A stretch of DNA of 64,000 nt, from assembly GCF_016583825.1 (NCBI RefSeq), contig NZ_NRRV01000008.1:47860-111859 (forward strand), given 5' to 3'. The stretch is from Thiohalocapsa halophila (GTDB lineage Bacteria > Pseudomonadota > Gammaproteobacteria > Chromatiales > Chromatiaceae). Shown one piece after another: positions 54,671 through 63,771 of this stretch. The position numbers and the translations under genes were made by a program. Under the pieces are notes generated by a model. It was not told the DNA's origin. It ran no database searches and saw nothing but the letters and a program-made list of their open reading frames with translations. Every line of letters begins with the position of its first letter. The first letter of the stretch is position 1.

Positions 54671-55021
54671 ATGCTGGAGATCGCTATCTCGGTGCTGATC
54701 GTCATCGGCGCCGCCTTCACCTTCATCGGCTCCCTGGGCTTGGCCCGGTTCGGGGATTTCTACACCCGACTGCACGGGCCCACCAAGGCCACCACCTTGG
54801 GGGTCGGTGCGCTGCTGATCGCGTCGGTGATTCACTTCAGCACCCGGGGTGAGGGCGTGAGCCTGCACGAGGTGCTGGTCACGGTGTTCCTGTTCATCAC
54901 CGCGCCCGTGAGCGCCCATCTGCTGGCCAAGACCGCGCTTCATCTGCGCGTCGGCTCGCTGGCACCGCCTCCGCCCCGGGCCGAGGCCGCCTCGGGAGCG
55001 CAGACGGATGGTGCCGACTGA
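54671..55021 (+). CDS. mrpG: Antiporter subunit MrpG (module 2)
   Basis: 116 residues, three helices. GLARFGDFYTRLHGPTKATTLGVG is the conserved MrpG loop with the usual His and Thr-Lys, unlike the diverged module 1 copy. Ends with a Pro/Ala-rich tail. Last gene of the operon, eight bases after mrpF. Confidence 0.93.
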   Translation: MLEIAISVLIVIGAAFTFIGSLGLARFGDFYTRLHGPTKATTLGVGALLIASVIHFSTRGEGVSLHEVLVTVFLFITAPVSAHLLAKTALHLRVGSLAPPPPRAEAASGAQTDGAD

Positions 55022-55054
55022 GGCTTCGGTGCGTCCTGCCGAGCTGTGCTTCGG

Positions 55055-55561
55055 CTAGCGCTGTGCGGTAGCGATGGAGCGGGCGAAGAGCTCGTCCGTT
55101 TGCCCCTGGACCTTGTGCTGAGCGGCGCCCTTGTGCAGGCCTGTGTCGGCGACCAGCTCCAGCGTATAGCCGGCGTGATCCGCCTCTCCGGCAGGGTCGG
55201 CGTTGCCGAGGAGATCGCTCATGGAGACGACCGGTCCACACGAGCTGACCGGGAAGCTGCCGTGGCGATAGCGGCTCACCTGGAGGTTCAGACCCCTGAG
55301 CGGCTTTTGCTCGAGGGCCTCCATGACCCGGAAGGCGAGCCGAGCGGGCTGGATGGAGACGAGCCCTCGGTGAAATACCACACCCGTCTTGGTGTTGGTG
55401 AGACGAAGGATACTGCAGCTACAGATGGCGGGCGAAAGCCGAAAACTGCTGTCGCCGAGGCCGTCGATGACGGAGCGAACGTGTGATTTTAGGTCCTTGC
55501 GGGATACCTGCGGGGGCAAATTGCCGATGGATACTAGGATGGAGCCGGTCTTTCCGAACAT
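55055..55561 (-). CDS. RRM-like small protein (paralogue 2) with C-terminal extension
   Basis: 168 residues. The N-terminal 100 match the protein at 12324-12713 strand for strand: SILVSIGNLPPQVSRKDLKSHV, a short helix, CSILRLTNTKTGVVFHRGLVSIQPARLAFRVMEAL, KPLRGLNLQVSRYRHG. This alternation fits an RNA-recognition-motif fold with an RNP1-like FHRGLVSIQP. About 65 further residues (MSDLLGNADPAGEADHAGYTLELVADTGLHKG...) have no counterpart in paralogue 1. Function unknown; RNA binding is inferred from fold only. Convergent with mrpG. Confidence 0.55.
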   Translation of the reverse strand: MFGKTGSILVSIGNLPPQVSRKDLKSHVRSVIDGLGDSSFRLSPAICSCSILRLTNTKTGVVFHRGLVSIQPARLAFRVMEALEQKPLRGLNLQVSRYRHGSFPVSSCGPVVSMSDLLGNADPAGEADHAGYTLELVADTGLHKGAAQHKVQGQTDELFARSIATAQR

Positions 55562-55992
55562 GCGTGCTCACCTTGCCTGAGGGGTTGGACGAGTCGCCGA
55601 GTCCGCGACGCATCGCACGCGGCCACTCCGGGGCACGCGAGAGACGTCTCGGCGCATCGTTGCACAGGTCCGGGAATTGTACTCTGCCTCAGTGACATTG
55701 CTGAGTCTTTTTGAACACGTCATGTCGGTTGTTTGGTGCCGCTGATAAGTCGCCTTTCACTAGCTATCCGCTGCCTCGTTGCCGGCGCGCGTTGTTCTTC
55801 GCGCCGCTCACCCCGACCTTCTCCCTCTGGCGGCGGCGGGCGCTGGTGGCCGTCCTTCGCCCACCCTGATCGCGCACCGCGAGCAGCGACCCGCCCCAAG
55901 TCAAGCCACGTCAAACGCAGTCACCGCAGCCGCAGTTATCGAAACCGCAGTGACCGCAACCGCAGTGACCGCAAACGAAGCAGAACCCGTCC
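55562..55992. other. Intergenic region with a 15-bp tandem repeat
   Basis: Divergent region between the RRM-like gene and the RND adaptor gene. Two perfect head-to-tail copies of AACCGCAGTGACCGC occupy 55943-55972, flanked by degenerate copies of CCGCAG/TGACCGC. The repeat ends about 20 bases before the adaptor's GTG, so it forms the 5' leader. No gene is supported; frames here translate into Arg/Ser-rich repeats only. Confidence 0.55.
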
Positions 55993-57318
55993 GTGCGTAC
56001 AGCCTTCAAAATCCTACTCCCTATCCTGGTGGTCGCCATCGGCATCGGCGCCTTCCGGGTGCTCAAGTCCACAAAGCCCGAGCAGACGCCGCCGGAAGTC
56101 CAAGAGCGCGTCTGGCGCGTCGACGTGGAGCGCGCCGTCCCGCAACGCTTGGCGCCGGAGCTGACGCTGTACGGCCGGGTGGAGACCCCGGACTTGCTGC
56201 GGGCTACGGCCTCGGCGAGCGCCTGGGTCACCGACGTGGCCGTGCGTGACGGCGAGCTGGTGGCAGAAGGCGATGTCCTGGTGCGGCTGGATGAGCGGGA
56301 CTTCCTGCCACGCATCGAGCAAGCCAAGGCGCAGATCGCGGAGCTGGAGGCAGAGATCGAGAGCGAGCGCAATCGCTACGAGACCGACAAGCTTGCGCTG
56401 GAGAAAGAAAAGCGCTTGCTGGACCTCGCCCGCGACGCCGTGGCCCGCCAGGAGCGGCTCAAGACCCAGCAGGTGGGCGCCGAGCAGGCCCTCGACGAGG
56501 CCGAGCGGGCCGCCGTGCAGCAGGCCCTGGCGGTGTCGAACCGCGAAATGAGCCTGGCCGACCATCCAACCCGCGTGCGCGCGCTGGAGGCCCGGCTCGC
56601 CAGTAACCAGGCGCGCCTGCAAGAGCTGCAGCTGGAGTACGAGCGGGCCACGCTGCGCGCGCCCTACGACGGCATCGTCACCGGCGTGGAGGTGACCCCA
56701 GGTGATCAGGTCGCCAAGGGCCAAGTGCTTGCGCGTATGTTCGCGCTCGACAGTCTCCAGGTTCGCGCACGCATCCCGGCACCCTATCAGGCCGAGCTGC
56801 TCACGGCGCTGCGCCAGGCGGGCACACTGCCGGCCGCGGCCGAGATCGGCGATACCGCGGTGGCGCTAACCCTCGATCGCATCGCCGGCGAGGCCGGCCC
56901 CAGCGGCGTCGACGGGCTGTTCCACGTGGCGAGCGATCCCGCCGCCCTGCGCCTCGGTCAGATGTTGACCGTGCGCCTGGAGCGCCCGGCACGCGACGGC
57001 GTGATCGCGGTGCCCTTCCGCGCGGTCTATGGCGGCGGGCGTATTTACAAGCTCGAAGACGGGCGCATGGTAGGCGTCGATGTGGAGACCCTCGGCGAGC
57101 ACCGCGGCGGCAAGGACGAGGTGGAGCGTTTGCTGGTGCGCTCACCGCAGATCAAAGCCGGGGACCTCATCGTCACCACCCACATGCCCAATGCCATGGA
57201 CGGGCTGCGCGTGGAGACCTTGGACGAGGGCCGGATGGCGAAGGCGCCCGGCGGCGGCGCGCAAGGAGCTGGCGCCGCGAGCGCGAAGGGCTCGGCACAG
57301 ACGCAGGCGGTGCAATGA
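55993..57318 (+). CDS. RND efflux periplasmic adaptor (HlyD/MFP family)
   Basis: 441 residues: an N-terminal membrane anchor (about 4-20), a biotinyl-lipoyl half (ASAWVTDVAVRDGELVAEGDVLVRLDERD), a long coiled-coil hairpin (about 100-215), the returning lipoyl half (YERATLRAPYDGIVTGVEVTPGDQV) and a beta-barrel domain. The adaptor links an RND pump to an outer-membrane channel. GTG start; its end overlaps the pump gene by four bases. No outer-membrane factor gene follows. Confidence 0.9.
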   Translation: MRTAFKILLPILVVAIGIGAFRVLKSTKPEQTPPEVQERVWRVDVERAVPQRLAPELTLYGRVETPDLLRATASASAWVTDVAVRDGELVAEGDVLVRLDERDFLPRIEQAKAQIAELEAEIESERNRYETDKLALEKEKRLLDLARDAVARQERLKTQQVGAEQALDEAERAAVQQALAVSNREMSLADHPTRVRALEARLASNQARLQELQLEYERATLRAPYDGIVTGVEVTPGDQVAKGQVLARMFALDSLQVRARIPAPYQAELLTALRQAGTLPAAAEIGDTAVALTLDRIAGEAGPSGVDGLFHVASDPAALRLGQMLTVRLERPARDGVIAVPFRAVYGGGRIYKLEDGRMVGVDVETLGEHRGGKDEVERLLVRSPQIKAGDLIVTTHMPNAMDGLRVETLDEGRMAKAPGGGAQGAGAASAKGSAQTQAVQ

Positions 57319-60300
57319 GCGAGCCGGAGACAGGGTCGGTGGGGGGTGCGGACCACAGCGGTGATGCGCCCAAGACCTTCAACCGTCAGCAGCCGCAGAC
57401 GCAGCATCGGGGCGACCTGATCGGCCTCTTTGCGCACCACAAGGTGGCGGCCAATCTGCTGATGATCATCATGATCCTGGCGGGCGCCTTCGCGCTGGAC
57501 AGGCTCAATGTGCAGTTCTTTCCGAGCTTCGAGCTGGACATCGTCCAGGTACGGGTGATCTGGACCGGCGCCAGTGCCGAGGATATCGAAGACGGCATCA
57601 CCGAGCCCCTGGAGCAGCGGCTGCGCACCGTCGACAACCTGGACAAGATGACCAGCACGTCGAGTCAAGGTGTCTCGGCGATCACCCTGGAGCTCGATGA
57701 GGGCACCGACCCGCTGCTGGCGCTGGATCAGGTGCGCCGCTTCGTGGACGAGTTCCGCAACCTACCGCAGGATGCAGAAAAGCCGGAGGTGTCGCTGCTG
57801 AGCCGCTACGAACAGGTGGCGCGGTTGTTGATCACCGGCCTCGGCGACCCCGACGAGATGCGCAAGCTCGCGCGCCGCTTCGAGTCCGAGCTCTTGGACC
57901 GCGGCCTCGACAAGGTGGACATCAAGGGTCTGCCGGAGGAAGAAATCGCCATCCAGGTGCCCACTGAGCGCCTGCAGCAGCTGGAGCTCGGCTTGCAGGA
58001 CCTGGGCGAGCGCGTCGGCGCCTTCAGTCGCGACCTGCCGGCGGGGTCTGTGGGCCGGGGCGAAGGGGCCCGTGAGCTGCGCAGCCTGGACAAGCGCCGC
58101 GACCCGCTCGCCTTCCGCGACCTGCCGGTGAAGACCGAAGAGCAACTGCGGATCAACCTGGGCGATGTCGCCGAGATCGACCGCGGCCCCAGTGATAACA
58201 CCGTCGAGGTCACTGTCGACGGCGAGCCGGCGGTGGAGATGATCGTGCGGCGGGCGGAGAGCGGAGACACCCTGGAGGCCGCCCGCGCGCTGGCCGATTG
58301 GCTCGCCGAGACTCGGCCGACCTTGCCGCCGGGTGTCGAAATAAGCGTGTACGATGCCTCCTGGGAGCTGGTGCGCGAGCGCATTATGCTGCTGGTGCGA
58401 AACGGCCTGGGCGGCCTGGTGCTGGTGGTGATGATCCTGTACCTGTTCTTGACCGGCCGGGTGGCCTTCTGGGTGGCCTGGGGCATCCCGGTGTCCTTCG
58501 CCGCGACTCTGTTCATCCTGTATCTCACCGGCGGCAGCATCAACATGATCACGTTGTTCGCGTTGATCATGGCGCTCGGCATCATCGTCGATGACGCCAT
58601 CGTCGTCGGCGAGGACGCCATGGCCCACTACCAGATGGGCGAGGACCCGCTATTGGCGGCCGAAGGCGGTGCCAGACGCATGCTGGCGCCGGTCATCGCC
58701 TCCTCGCTCACCACCATCGCGGCTTTTCTGCCGTTGATGCTCGTCGGCGGTCGCATCGGCAATATTCTGGGCGCCATTCCGCTGGTGATCATTTGCGTGA
58801 TCCTGGCCTCCTTGGTGGAGAGCTTTCTGGTGCTGCCGGGGCACCTGCGTAACGCCTTCGTCCATACGCACAAGATCAAGCCGAGCTCCATCCGTGCGCG
58901 CTTGGACCGCGGCTTCGAGATCTTCCGCGACCGCGTGTTCCGGCCTTTCGCCAGTGTCGCCATCGTCAACCGCTTCACCACCGTGGCGGCCGCCGTCGCC
59001 ATGCTCCTGTTCGCGCTGGGTCTCATGGCGGGCGGGCGCATCGGCTTCACCTTCTTCCCGACCCCCGAGTCGCAGATCATCAACGCCAATGTCACCTTCG
59101 TCGCCGGCACGCCCAGGGCGATCGTGGACCGCTTCCTGCTACACCTGGAGGACACCCTCTATGCCACCGAAGAGGCGCTGGATCATCGGCCAACCGACGG
59201 CGAGCTGATCAACGCCGTCGTCGCCTACCAAGGCACCAAGACGGGTGGGGGCGGCAACGCGGATCAGCTCGGCGGGCTGACGGTGGAGCTCATCGACGGC
59301 GACCTGCGCGATGTGCGCAACACCGAGCTCATCCGCGCCTGGCGCGAGCGCATCGAGCTGCCGGCGGGGCTCGAGAACCTGAACATCGCCTCCCGCCGTG
59401 TCGGCCCCCCGGGGCGCGACCTCACCATTCGGCTGAGCGGCGGCGATGCACAGCAGCTGAAGGCCGCCGCCGTGGACTTGGCGGAGACTATCTCCGGCAT
59501 CGACGGGGTGCGCGAGGTGGAAGACGACATGGCCTACGGCCGCGAGCAGCTCATCTACTCGCTGACGCCCGCCGGCGAAGCCCTCGGACTCACCGTGGCC
59601 GACCTCGGCCGGCAGCTGCGCACCGCCTTCGACGGCCAGTTGGTGCAGATCTTCCAGGACGGGGCGGACGAGGTGGAGGTCCGCGTGCGCCTGCCGGATG
59701 CCGAGCGCGCGAGCCTGGCCAGCCTCTACCGAGTCAATATTCGTACCCCGGCCGGCGAGTCGGTGCCGCTGACAGCCGTGGCAGAATGGCGCTCGCGGCG
59801 CGGCTTCGAGGTGCTGCGCCACGCCGACGGGCAGCTGGCCGTCGAGGTGACGGCCGACGTCAATGCCGAGGTCAATAACGCCAACCGCGTTATCGAGTCG
59901 CTGGAAGAGGGGCCCCTGCCGGCACTGGCCCGCGAGTACGGCATTGATTACTCCTTCGAGGGACGCTCGGCAGACCAGCGCGACACGCTCTCTGACATGC
60001 GCAAGGGCCTGGTGCTGGGCCTGATCCTGATTTATCTGATCCTGGCCTGGGTGTTTTCGTCTTACGGCTGGCCCCTGGTGGTGATGGCCGTGATTCCCTT
60101 CGGGCTCACCGGCGCCTTGATCGGCCACTGGGCCATGGGCATCGACCTCACCATCCTGTCGCTGTTCGGCATGTTCGGGCTCTCCGGCATCGTCGTGAAC
60201 GACAGCATCATCCTGGTGACTTTCTACAAGCACCTGCGCGCCGCCGGCATGTCCACCAAGGACGCCCTGGTGGAGGCCGCCTGCCAACGCCTGCGGGCCG

Positions 60301-60527
60301 TGCTGCTGACATCCCTCACCACCATCGCGGGTCTGACACCATTGCTCTTCGAGCAGTCCTACCAGGCCCAGTTCCTGATCCCGATGGCTACCTCTATCGC
60401 CTTCGGCCTCGCCTTCGCGACCGTACTGGTGCTGCTGGTCATCCCGTCGCTGTTGTCCATGCACGAGAGCGCGCACGGTCTGATCCAGCGCCTCGGCGGC
60501 AAGGCCGAGCCGGTGCCGAGCAACTAG
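57315..60527 (+). CDS. RND family efflux permease
   Basis: 1070 residues with twelve membrane helices and two large periplasmic loops in the AcrB-type layout. Helix 4 carries MALGIIVDDAIVVGEDA (the Asp pair of the proton relay) and the second half has GLSGIVVNDSIILVTFYKH. Substrate range cannot be inferred. The acidic periplasmic stretch LELDEGTDPLLALDQVRRFVDEF is notable. Cotranscribed with the adaptor. A GGTGACAGTATA motif lies about 35 bases after the stop. Confidence 0.93.
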   Translation: MSEPETGSVGGADHSGDAPKTFNRQQPQTQHRGDLIGLFAHHKVAANLLMIIMILAGAFALDRLNVQFFPSFELDIVQVRVIWTGASAEDIEDGITEPLEQRLRTVDNLDKMTSTSSQGVSAITLELDEGTDPLLALDQVRRFVDEFRNLPQDAEKPEVSLLSRYEQVARLLITGLGDPDEMRKLARRFESELLDRGLDKVDIKGLPEEEIAIQVPTERLQQLELGLQDLGERVGAFSRDLPAGSVGRGEGARELRSLDKRRDPLAFRDLPVKTEEQLRINLGDVAEIDRGPSDNTVEVTVDGEPAVEMIVRRAESGDTLEAARALADWLAETRPTLPPGVEISVYDASWELVRERIMLLVRNGLGGLVLVVMILYLFLTGRVAFWVAWGIPVSFAATLFILYLTGGSINMITLFALIMALGIIVDDAIVVGEDAMAHYQMGEDPLLAAEGGARRMLAPVIASSLTTIAAFLPLMLVGGRIGNILGAIPLVIICVILASLVESFLVLPGHLRNAFVHTHKIKPSSIRARLDRGFEIFRDRVFRPFASVAIVNRFTTVAAAVAMLLFALGLMAGGRIGFTFFPTPESQIINANVTFVAGTPRAIVDRFLLHLEDTLYATEEALDHRPTDGELINAVVAYQGTKTGGGGNADQLGGLTVELIDGDLRDVRNTELIRAWRERIELPAGLENLNIASRRVGPPGRDLTIRLSGGDAQQLKAAAVDLAETISGIDGVREVEDDMAYGREQLIYSLTPAGEALGLTVADLGRQLRTAFDGQLVQIFQDGADEVEVRVRLPDAERASLASLYRVNIRTPAGESVPLTAVAEWRSRRGFEVLRHADGQLAVEVTADVNAEVNNANRVIESLEEGPLPALAREYGIDYSFEGRSADQRDTLSDMRKGLVLGLILIYLILAWVFSSYGWPLVVMAVIPFGLTGALIGHWAMGIDLTILSLFGMFGLSGIVVNDSIILVTFYKHLRAAGMSTKDALVEAACQRLRAVLLTSLTTIAGLTPLLFEQSYQAQFLIPMATSIAFGLAFATVLVLLVIPSLLSMHESAHGLIQRLGGKAEPVPSN

Positions 60528-61021
60528 TGCACAGCCGTCAGCGCCCGCAGCACAAAGATACGGTGACAGTATATAGAATAGCCCATGTGGCCGACCGCGC
60601 ATCCTGCTCCCCTGTCTGCTGCCCTTGACCCAAGCACAACCAGCCAAGGTCTGACGCGACTGGCGGCCGCCGCGCTGCTGCTGATCATCTCGGCCGCCGG
60701 CCGCGCTGCCGACGCCGGGGAAGACTGCGCGCCGCCGGCGCTCACCGCCGGCACCTCGGCGGCGCTGCATGCGCGACTGAACTGCAATCAATGGTGACGG
60801 TATACCGAACGTCTCCAGGCCTGCAACCGGGGGCGGCGGCAGCGGCGCCAGGAAGCGCAGCTCGCTGACGCGCGTCTGCCACAGGCAGCACTGTTTCCGG
60901 TGGCTTCGGCAGCCCACCCTCCAGACGCCGCCATCTTTGGTCCGACGTCGGCGTCCTGAGCCCGACACCCGAGGCGTTTGTGGGTTAACCTGTTGTCGAT
61001 CAGCGACTTTCGAGGCGAATC
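60528..61021. other. Intergenic region bounded by two GGTGACRGTATA motifs
   Basis: GGTGACAGTATA (60562-60573) and GGTGACGGTATA (60793-60804) lie in the same orientation about 230 bases apart. Between them a frame at 60585-60797 could encode a 70-residue exported peptide (signal LTRLAAAALLLIISAAGRAADAG) whose stop codon is created by the second motif (TGG TGA). A truncated exported-protein gene next to an inserted element is one reading. The remaining 200 bases before the Uma2 gene show nothing clear. Confidence 0.4.
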
Positions 61022-61885
61022 ATGAGCATGTCTCGCGATGCCGTCGCCGAGGAGCACCGGCCCTCGGCCGACTCGCACTCGTCGGCGCACGATGCACCGG
61101 TGGTGGAGCCGGTCTCGGAGGACGGCCGCCCGGTGTCGGAGGATGTCTATTGGCGCGACTACTACGACCTCTCGGACATCCATTACGAATGGAACAACGG
61201 CCGCCTGGAGGAGAAGCCGGTGTCGGACTACGCGACCTACCTGGTGTACCGGTGGCTCATCGCGCTGTTGGGGCACTTCCTGGAGGTCAAGCCCATTGCT
61301 GCCACCATCGCGCTGGAGATGGGCTTTCGGTTGGCGCTGCCGGAGAAGGTCGTGATCCGCAAGCCGGACTTCGGCGTAGTGCGGCTCGACAATGCACGCC
61401 CGTTGCAGCCGCGGGACAACACTTATCCGGGCGTCTTCGATCTCTGCATCGAGGCACTCTCGGACCTGGAGCGCAAGGGCATCGAGCGCGACGCGGTCAC
61501 CAAGAAGCAAGAGTATGCCGCCGGCGGCGTGCCCGAGTACTACATTGTGCATCGCGAGCGGGGGCGGATGGCCTTCTTCGCACGCGGCGATGATGGCCTA
61601 TACCAGCCCATGGAGCCCGTGGACGACGTCATCGCCTCCCGCGTGCTGCCGGGCTTTCGCTTCCGCATCGCAGACTTGCTCACCCAACCCTCGCCGAGCG
61701 ATCTGCGCGATGACCCGGTCTATGCCGACTTCGTGCTGCCCGGCTGGCGCGCCGCGGAACAGCGTGCTGCCGCGGAGGCAGAGCGGGCCGCCGAAGAGCA
61801 GCGTGCACGCCTCGCAGCCGAGGCAAGGGCGCGGGCCGCGGAAGAGTCGCTCGCGCGATTGCGGCGGGAGCGTGGCCGGGATTGA
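61022..61885 (+). CDS. Uma2 family (DUF820) endonuclease-like protein
   Basis: 287 residues. The restriction-endonuclease-fold core holds VIRKPDFGVVR (catalytic Asp), CIEALSDLERKGIERDAVTKKQEY (E...K elements) and AGGVPEYYIVH. A C-terminal coiled coil rich in Ala, Glu and Arg (about 240-287, RAAAEAERAAEEQRARLAAEA) is common in Uma2 proteins. Family members are abundant in cyanobacteria and phototrophs, with unknown cellular role. ATG preceded by GAGGCG. Confidence 0.85.
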   Translation: MSMSRDAVAEEHRPSADSHSSAHDAPVVEPVSEDGRPVSEDVYWRDYYDLSDIHYEWNNGRLEEKPVSDYATYLVYRWLIALLGHFLEVKPIAATIALEMGFRLALPEKVVIRKPDFGVVRLDNARPLQPRDNTYPGVFDLCIEALSDLERKGIERDAVTKKQEYAAGGVPEYYIVHRERGRMAFFARGDDGLYQPMEPVDDVIASRVLPGFRFRIADLLTQPSPSDLRDDPVYADFVLPGWRAAEQRAAAEAERAAEEQRARLAAEARARAAEESLARLRRERGRD

Positions 61886-62088
61886 GCCCTCGTCCGTGCT
61901 GGCGATGCCGGCAAGCGCTCCGGCATCCAGATCTTGATCGAGTCCTCGACGGCGCCCTACTCGTCAAGCGCCGCAGGCTTCCTGCTAGACTGCTCCGCGC
62001 TCCCATATCCTCCCTGGCGCTGGGGAAAAATGCCCTGCGCGCCGCTTGGCCCGTGATAGGCAGCATCGTCGAGGACTGATTTCCCACT

Positions 62089-63768
62089 ATGGCCCTGCTC
62101 GCCTATGTCCTCGTGCTGCTGATGCTGTGCTCCGCACTGGCGGTGCAGCTGAGCGCGCCGCGGCTCGGTGAGGGCATCGCCCGCATCAGCGTAGCCGCCA
62201 GCGCCGTGACCTTCGCCCTGGCCGTGGTGCTGTTCGCCTGGCGGCTCGGCACCGGGGACGCCCAGCTGTTCGGCATCGGCCTTGGGCTGTTCACGCTCTA
62301 CGTGGATGCGCTCAGCACCCTGATGGCCGTGCTGGTGAGCGCGGTGGGCTTGGTGGTGCACGTGTTCAGCGTGCGCTACATGCAGGACGACCCGGCCTAC
62401 ACCCGCTTCTTCGTGCTGCTGGACGCCATCATCGGCGTGATTTTGCTGATGGTGCTGGCCGGGGACCTGCTGACGCTGCTGCTCGGCTGGCACCTGCTGG
62501 GCGTGTGTCTCTATTTCCTGCTGAACCACGACATGCGCCGCCCGGCGGCGAACCGTTACGCCTTCTGGACGCTGTTCACGCACCGGGTGGGGGACCTGCC
62601 GCTGCTCGCCGCCATTGCGCTGATCTACCACGCCTATGGCACGCTGAGCCTGCCGGCGGTGTTCGAGGCCGTCGCCGCCGCGCCGGACAAGACGACGCTG
62701 CTTGGGCTGCCCCTGGCGGAGACGCTCGGGCTGCTGGTGCTGCTGGCGGCCTTCGCGAAGTCCGCCCAGTTTCCGCTGCATACCTGGCTGCCCTACACCA
62801 TGGACGGCCCGACGCCGGTGTCGGCGCTGATGCACGCGGGTATCGTCAACGCGGGCGGGTTTCTCATCAACCGCTTCGCGCCGCTGTTCGTAGAGACCCA
62901 GTCGGTGCTGCTGCTGGCCTTTGCGGTGGGTCTCATCACGACCATCATGGGCTCGCTGATGATGCTGATGCAAAGCGACATCAAAAAGGCGCTCGGCTAC
63001 TCCACCATGGGACAGATGGGCTACATGGTCATGGAGTGCGGGCTCGGGGCCTTCTCGCTCGCCATCTACCACCTCATCGCCCACGGTGTGTTCAAGGCGA
63101 CGCTGTTCCTGGGCTCGGGCGCCATCATCGCCAACGCCCGCAAGGACCCGAACATCCCCGAGGGCGAGATCTACAAGTTCATGGTGGAGCGCAAGGTGCC
63201 GCATCCGCCCCTGTCCTGGGTGGTGTTCGCGGCCATCACCATCACCGTGCCGCTGATCATCGTGTTCGGGGCGCACCAGCTGGTGGACGAGGGCTTTCTG
63301 CACCACCAGGGGGCCTTGATCCTGCTCCTGTTCGGCTGGATCACCGGCGCGCAGACCCTGTTCTTCGTCTACAAGATCGGCGGCGAGCGGCCCTTCACGG
63401 TACTGCTCTATGTGGCGCTGTCCTTCACCGCCGTGATTCTCACCTATGTCGTCGTCGGCCATGCCTTCGATGCCCTGCTGTTCCCGGACCCCGCCTTCCG
63501 CGAGGCGCTGTACCGCGCGGCCTCGGTCAATGCCACGACCTTCGCACTGGTGCTGGTGCTGCTGATGGTGCTGATCTCCGCCGGCTGGCTGGTGGTGTTC
63601 CGTTCGGAGGCGGCGCAGCAGCCGCTCACCCGCCGCTTCCGGGAGCTGCATCTGCGCCTCTATGCGCTGCTGTCGCGGGAGCTCTATGTCGCGGACTTCT
63701 ACAGTCGCCTGGCCGAGCAATTGCTCGCGGCCTCCCGGCGGCTGAATGCCTGGCTGCGCTGGGTCTGA
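62089..63768 (+). CDS. NuoL-like proton-conducting membrane protein, possibly DabB
   Basis: 559 residues with about fourteen helices. The NuoL/MrpA core is clear (AFAKSAQFPLHTWLPYTMDGPTPVSALMHAG, ALGYSTMGQMGYM), but two residues usual in the ion path differ: the helix-5 Glu of GWE is His135 in LLGWHLLGVC, and the helix-8 Lys of MVKAG is Asn254 in GIVNAGG; Lys224 is kept. The MHAGIVNAGG form recalls DabB/MpsA proteins that pair with DabA (DUF2309) for inorganic-carbon uptake. The following partial gene does not yet show DabA. Another NuoL-type subunit remains possible. Confidence 0.7.
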   Translation: MALLAYVLVLLMLCSALAVQLSAPRLGEGIARISVAASAVTFALAVVLFAWRLGTGDAQLFGIGLGLFTLYVDALSTLMAVLVSAVGLVVHVFSVRYMQDDPAYTRFFVLLDAIIGVILLMVLAGDLLTLLLGWHLLGVCLYFLLNHDMRRPAANRYAFWTLFTHRVGDLPLLAAIALIYHAYGTLSLPAVFEAVAAAPDKTTLLGLPLAETLGLLVLLAAFAKSAQFPLHTWLPYTMDGPTPVSALMHAGIVNAGGFLINRFAPLFVETQSVLLLAFAVGLITTIMGSLMMLMQSDIKKALGYSTMGQMGYMVMECGLGAFSLAIYHLIAHGVFKATLFLGSGAIIANARKDPNIPEGEIYKFMVERKVPHPPLSWVVFAAITITVPLIIVFGAHQLVDEGFLHHQGALILLLFGWITGAQTLFFVYKIGGERPFTVLLYVALSFTAVILTYVVVGHAFDALLFPDPAFREALYRAASVNATTFALVLVLLMVLISAGWLVVFRSEAAQQPLTRRFRELHLRLYALLSRELYVADFYSRLAEQLLAASRRLNAWLRWV

Positions 63769-63771
63769 GCC

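Noticed and set aside
55733..56164. Arg/Ser-repeat protein upstream of the RND adaptor
   Set aside because: The RSDRNRSDRKRS pattern is just the 15-bp DNA repeat read in one frame; no start or domain supports a gene.
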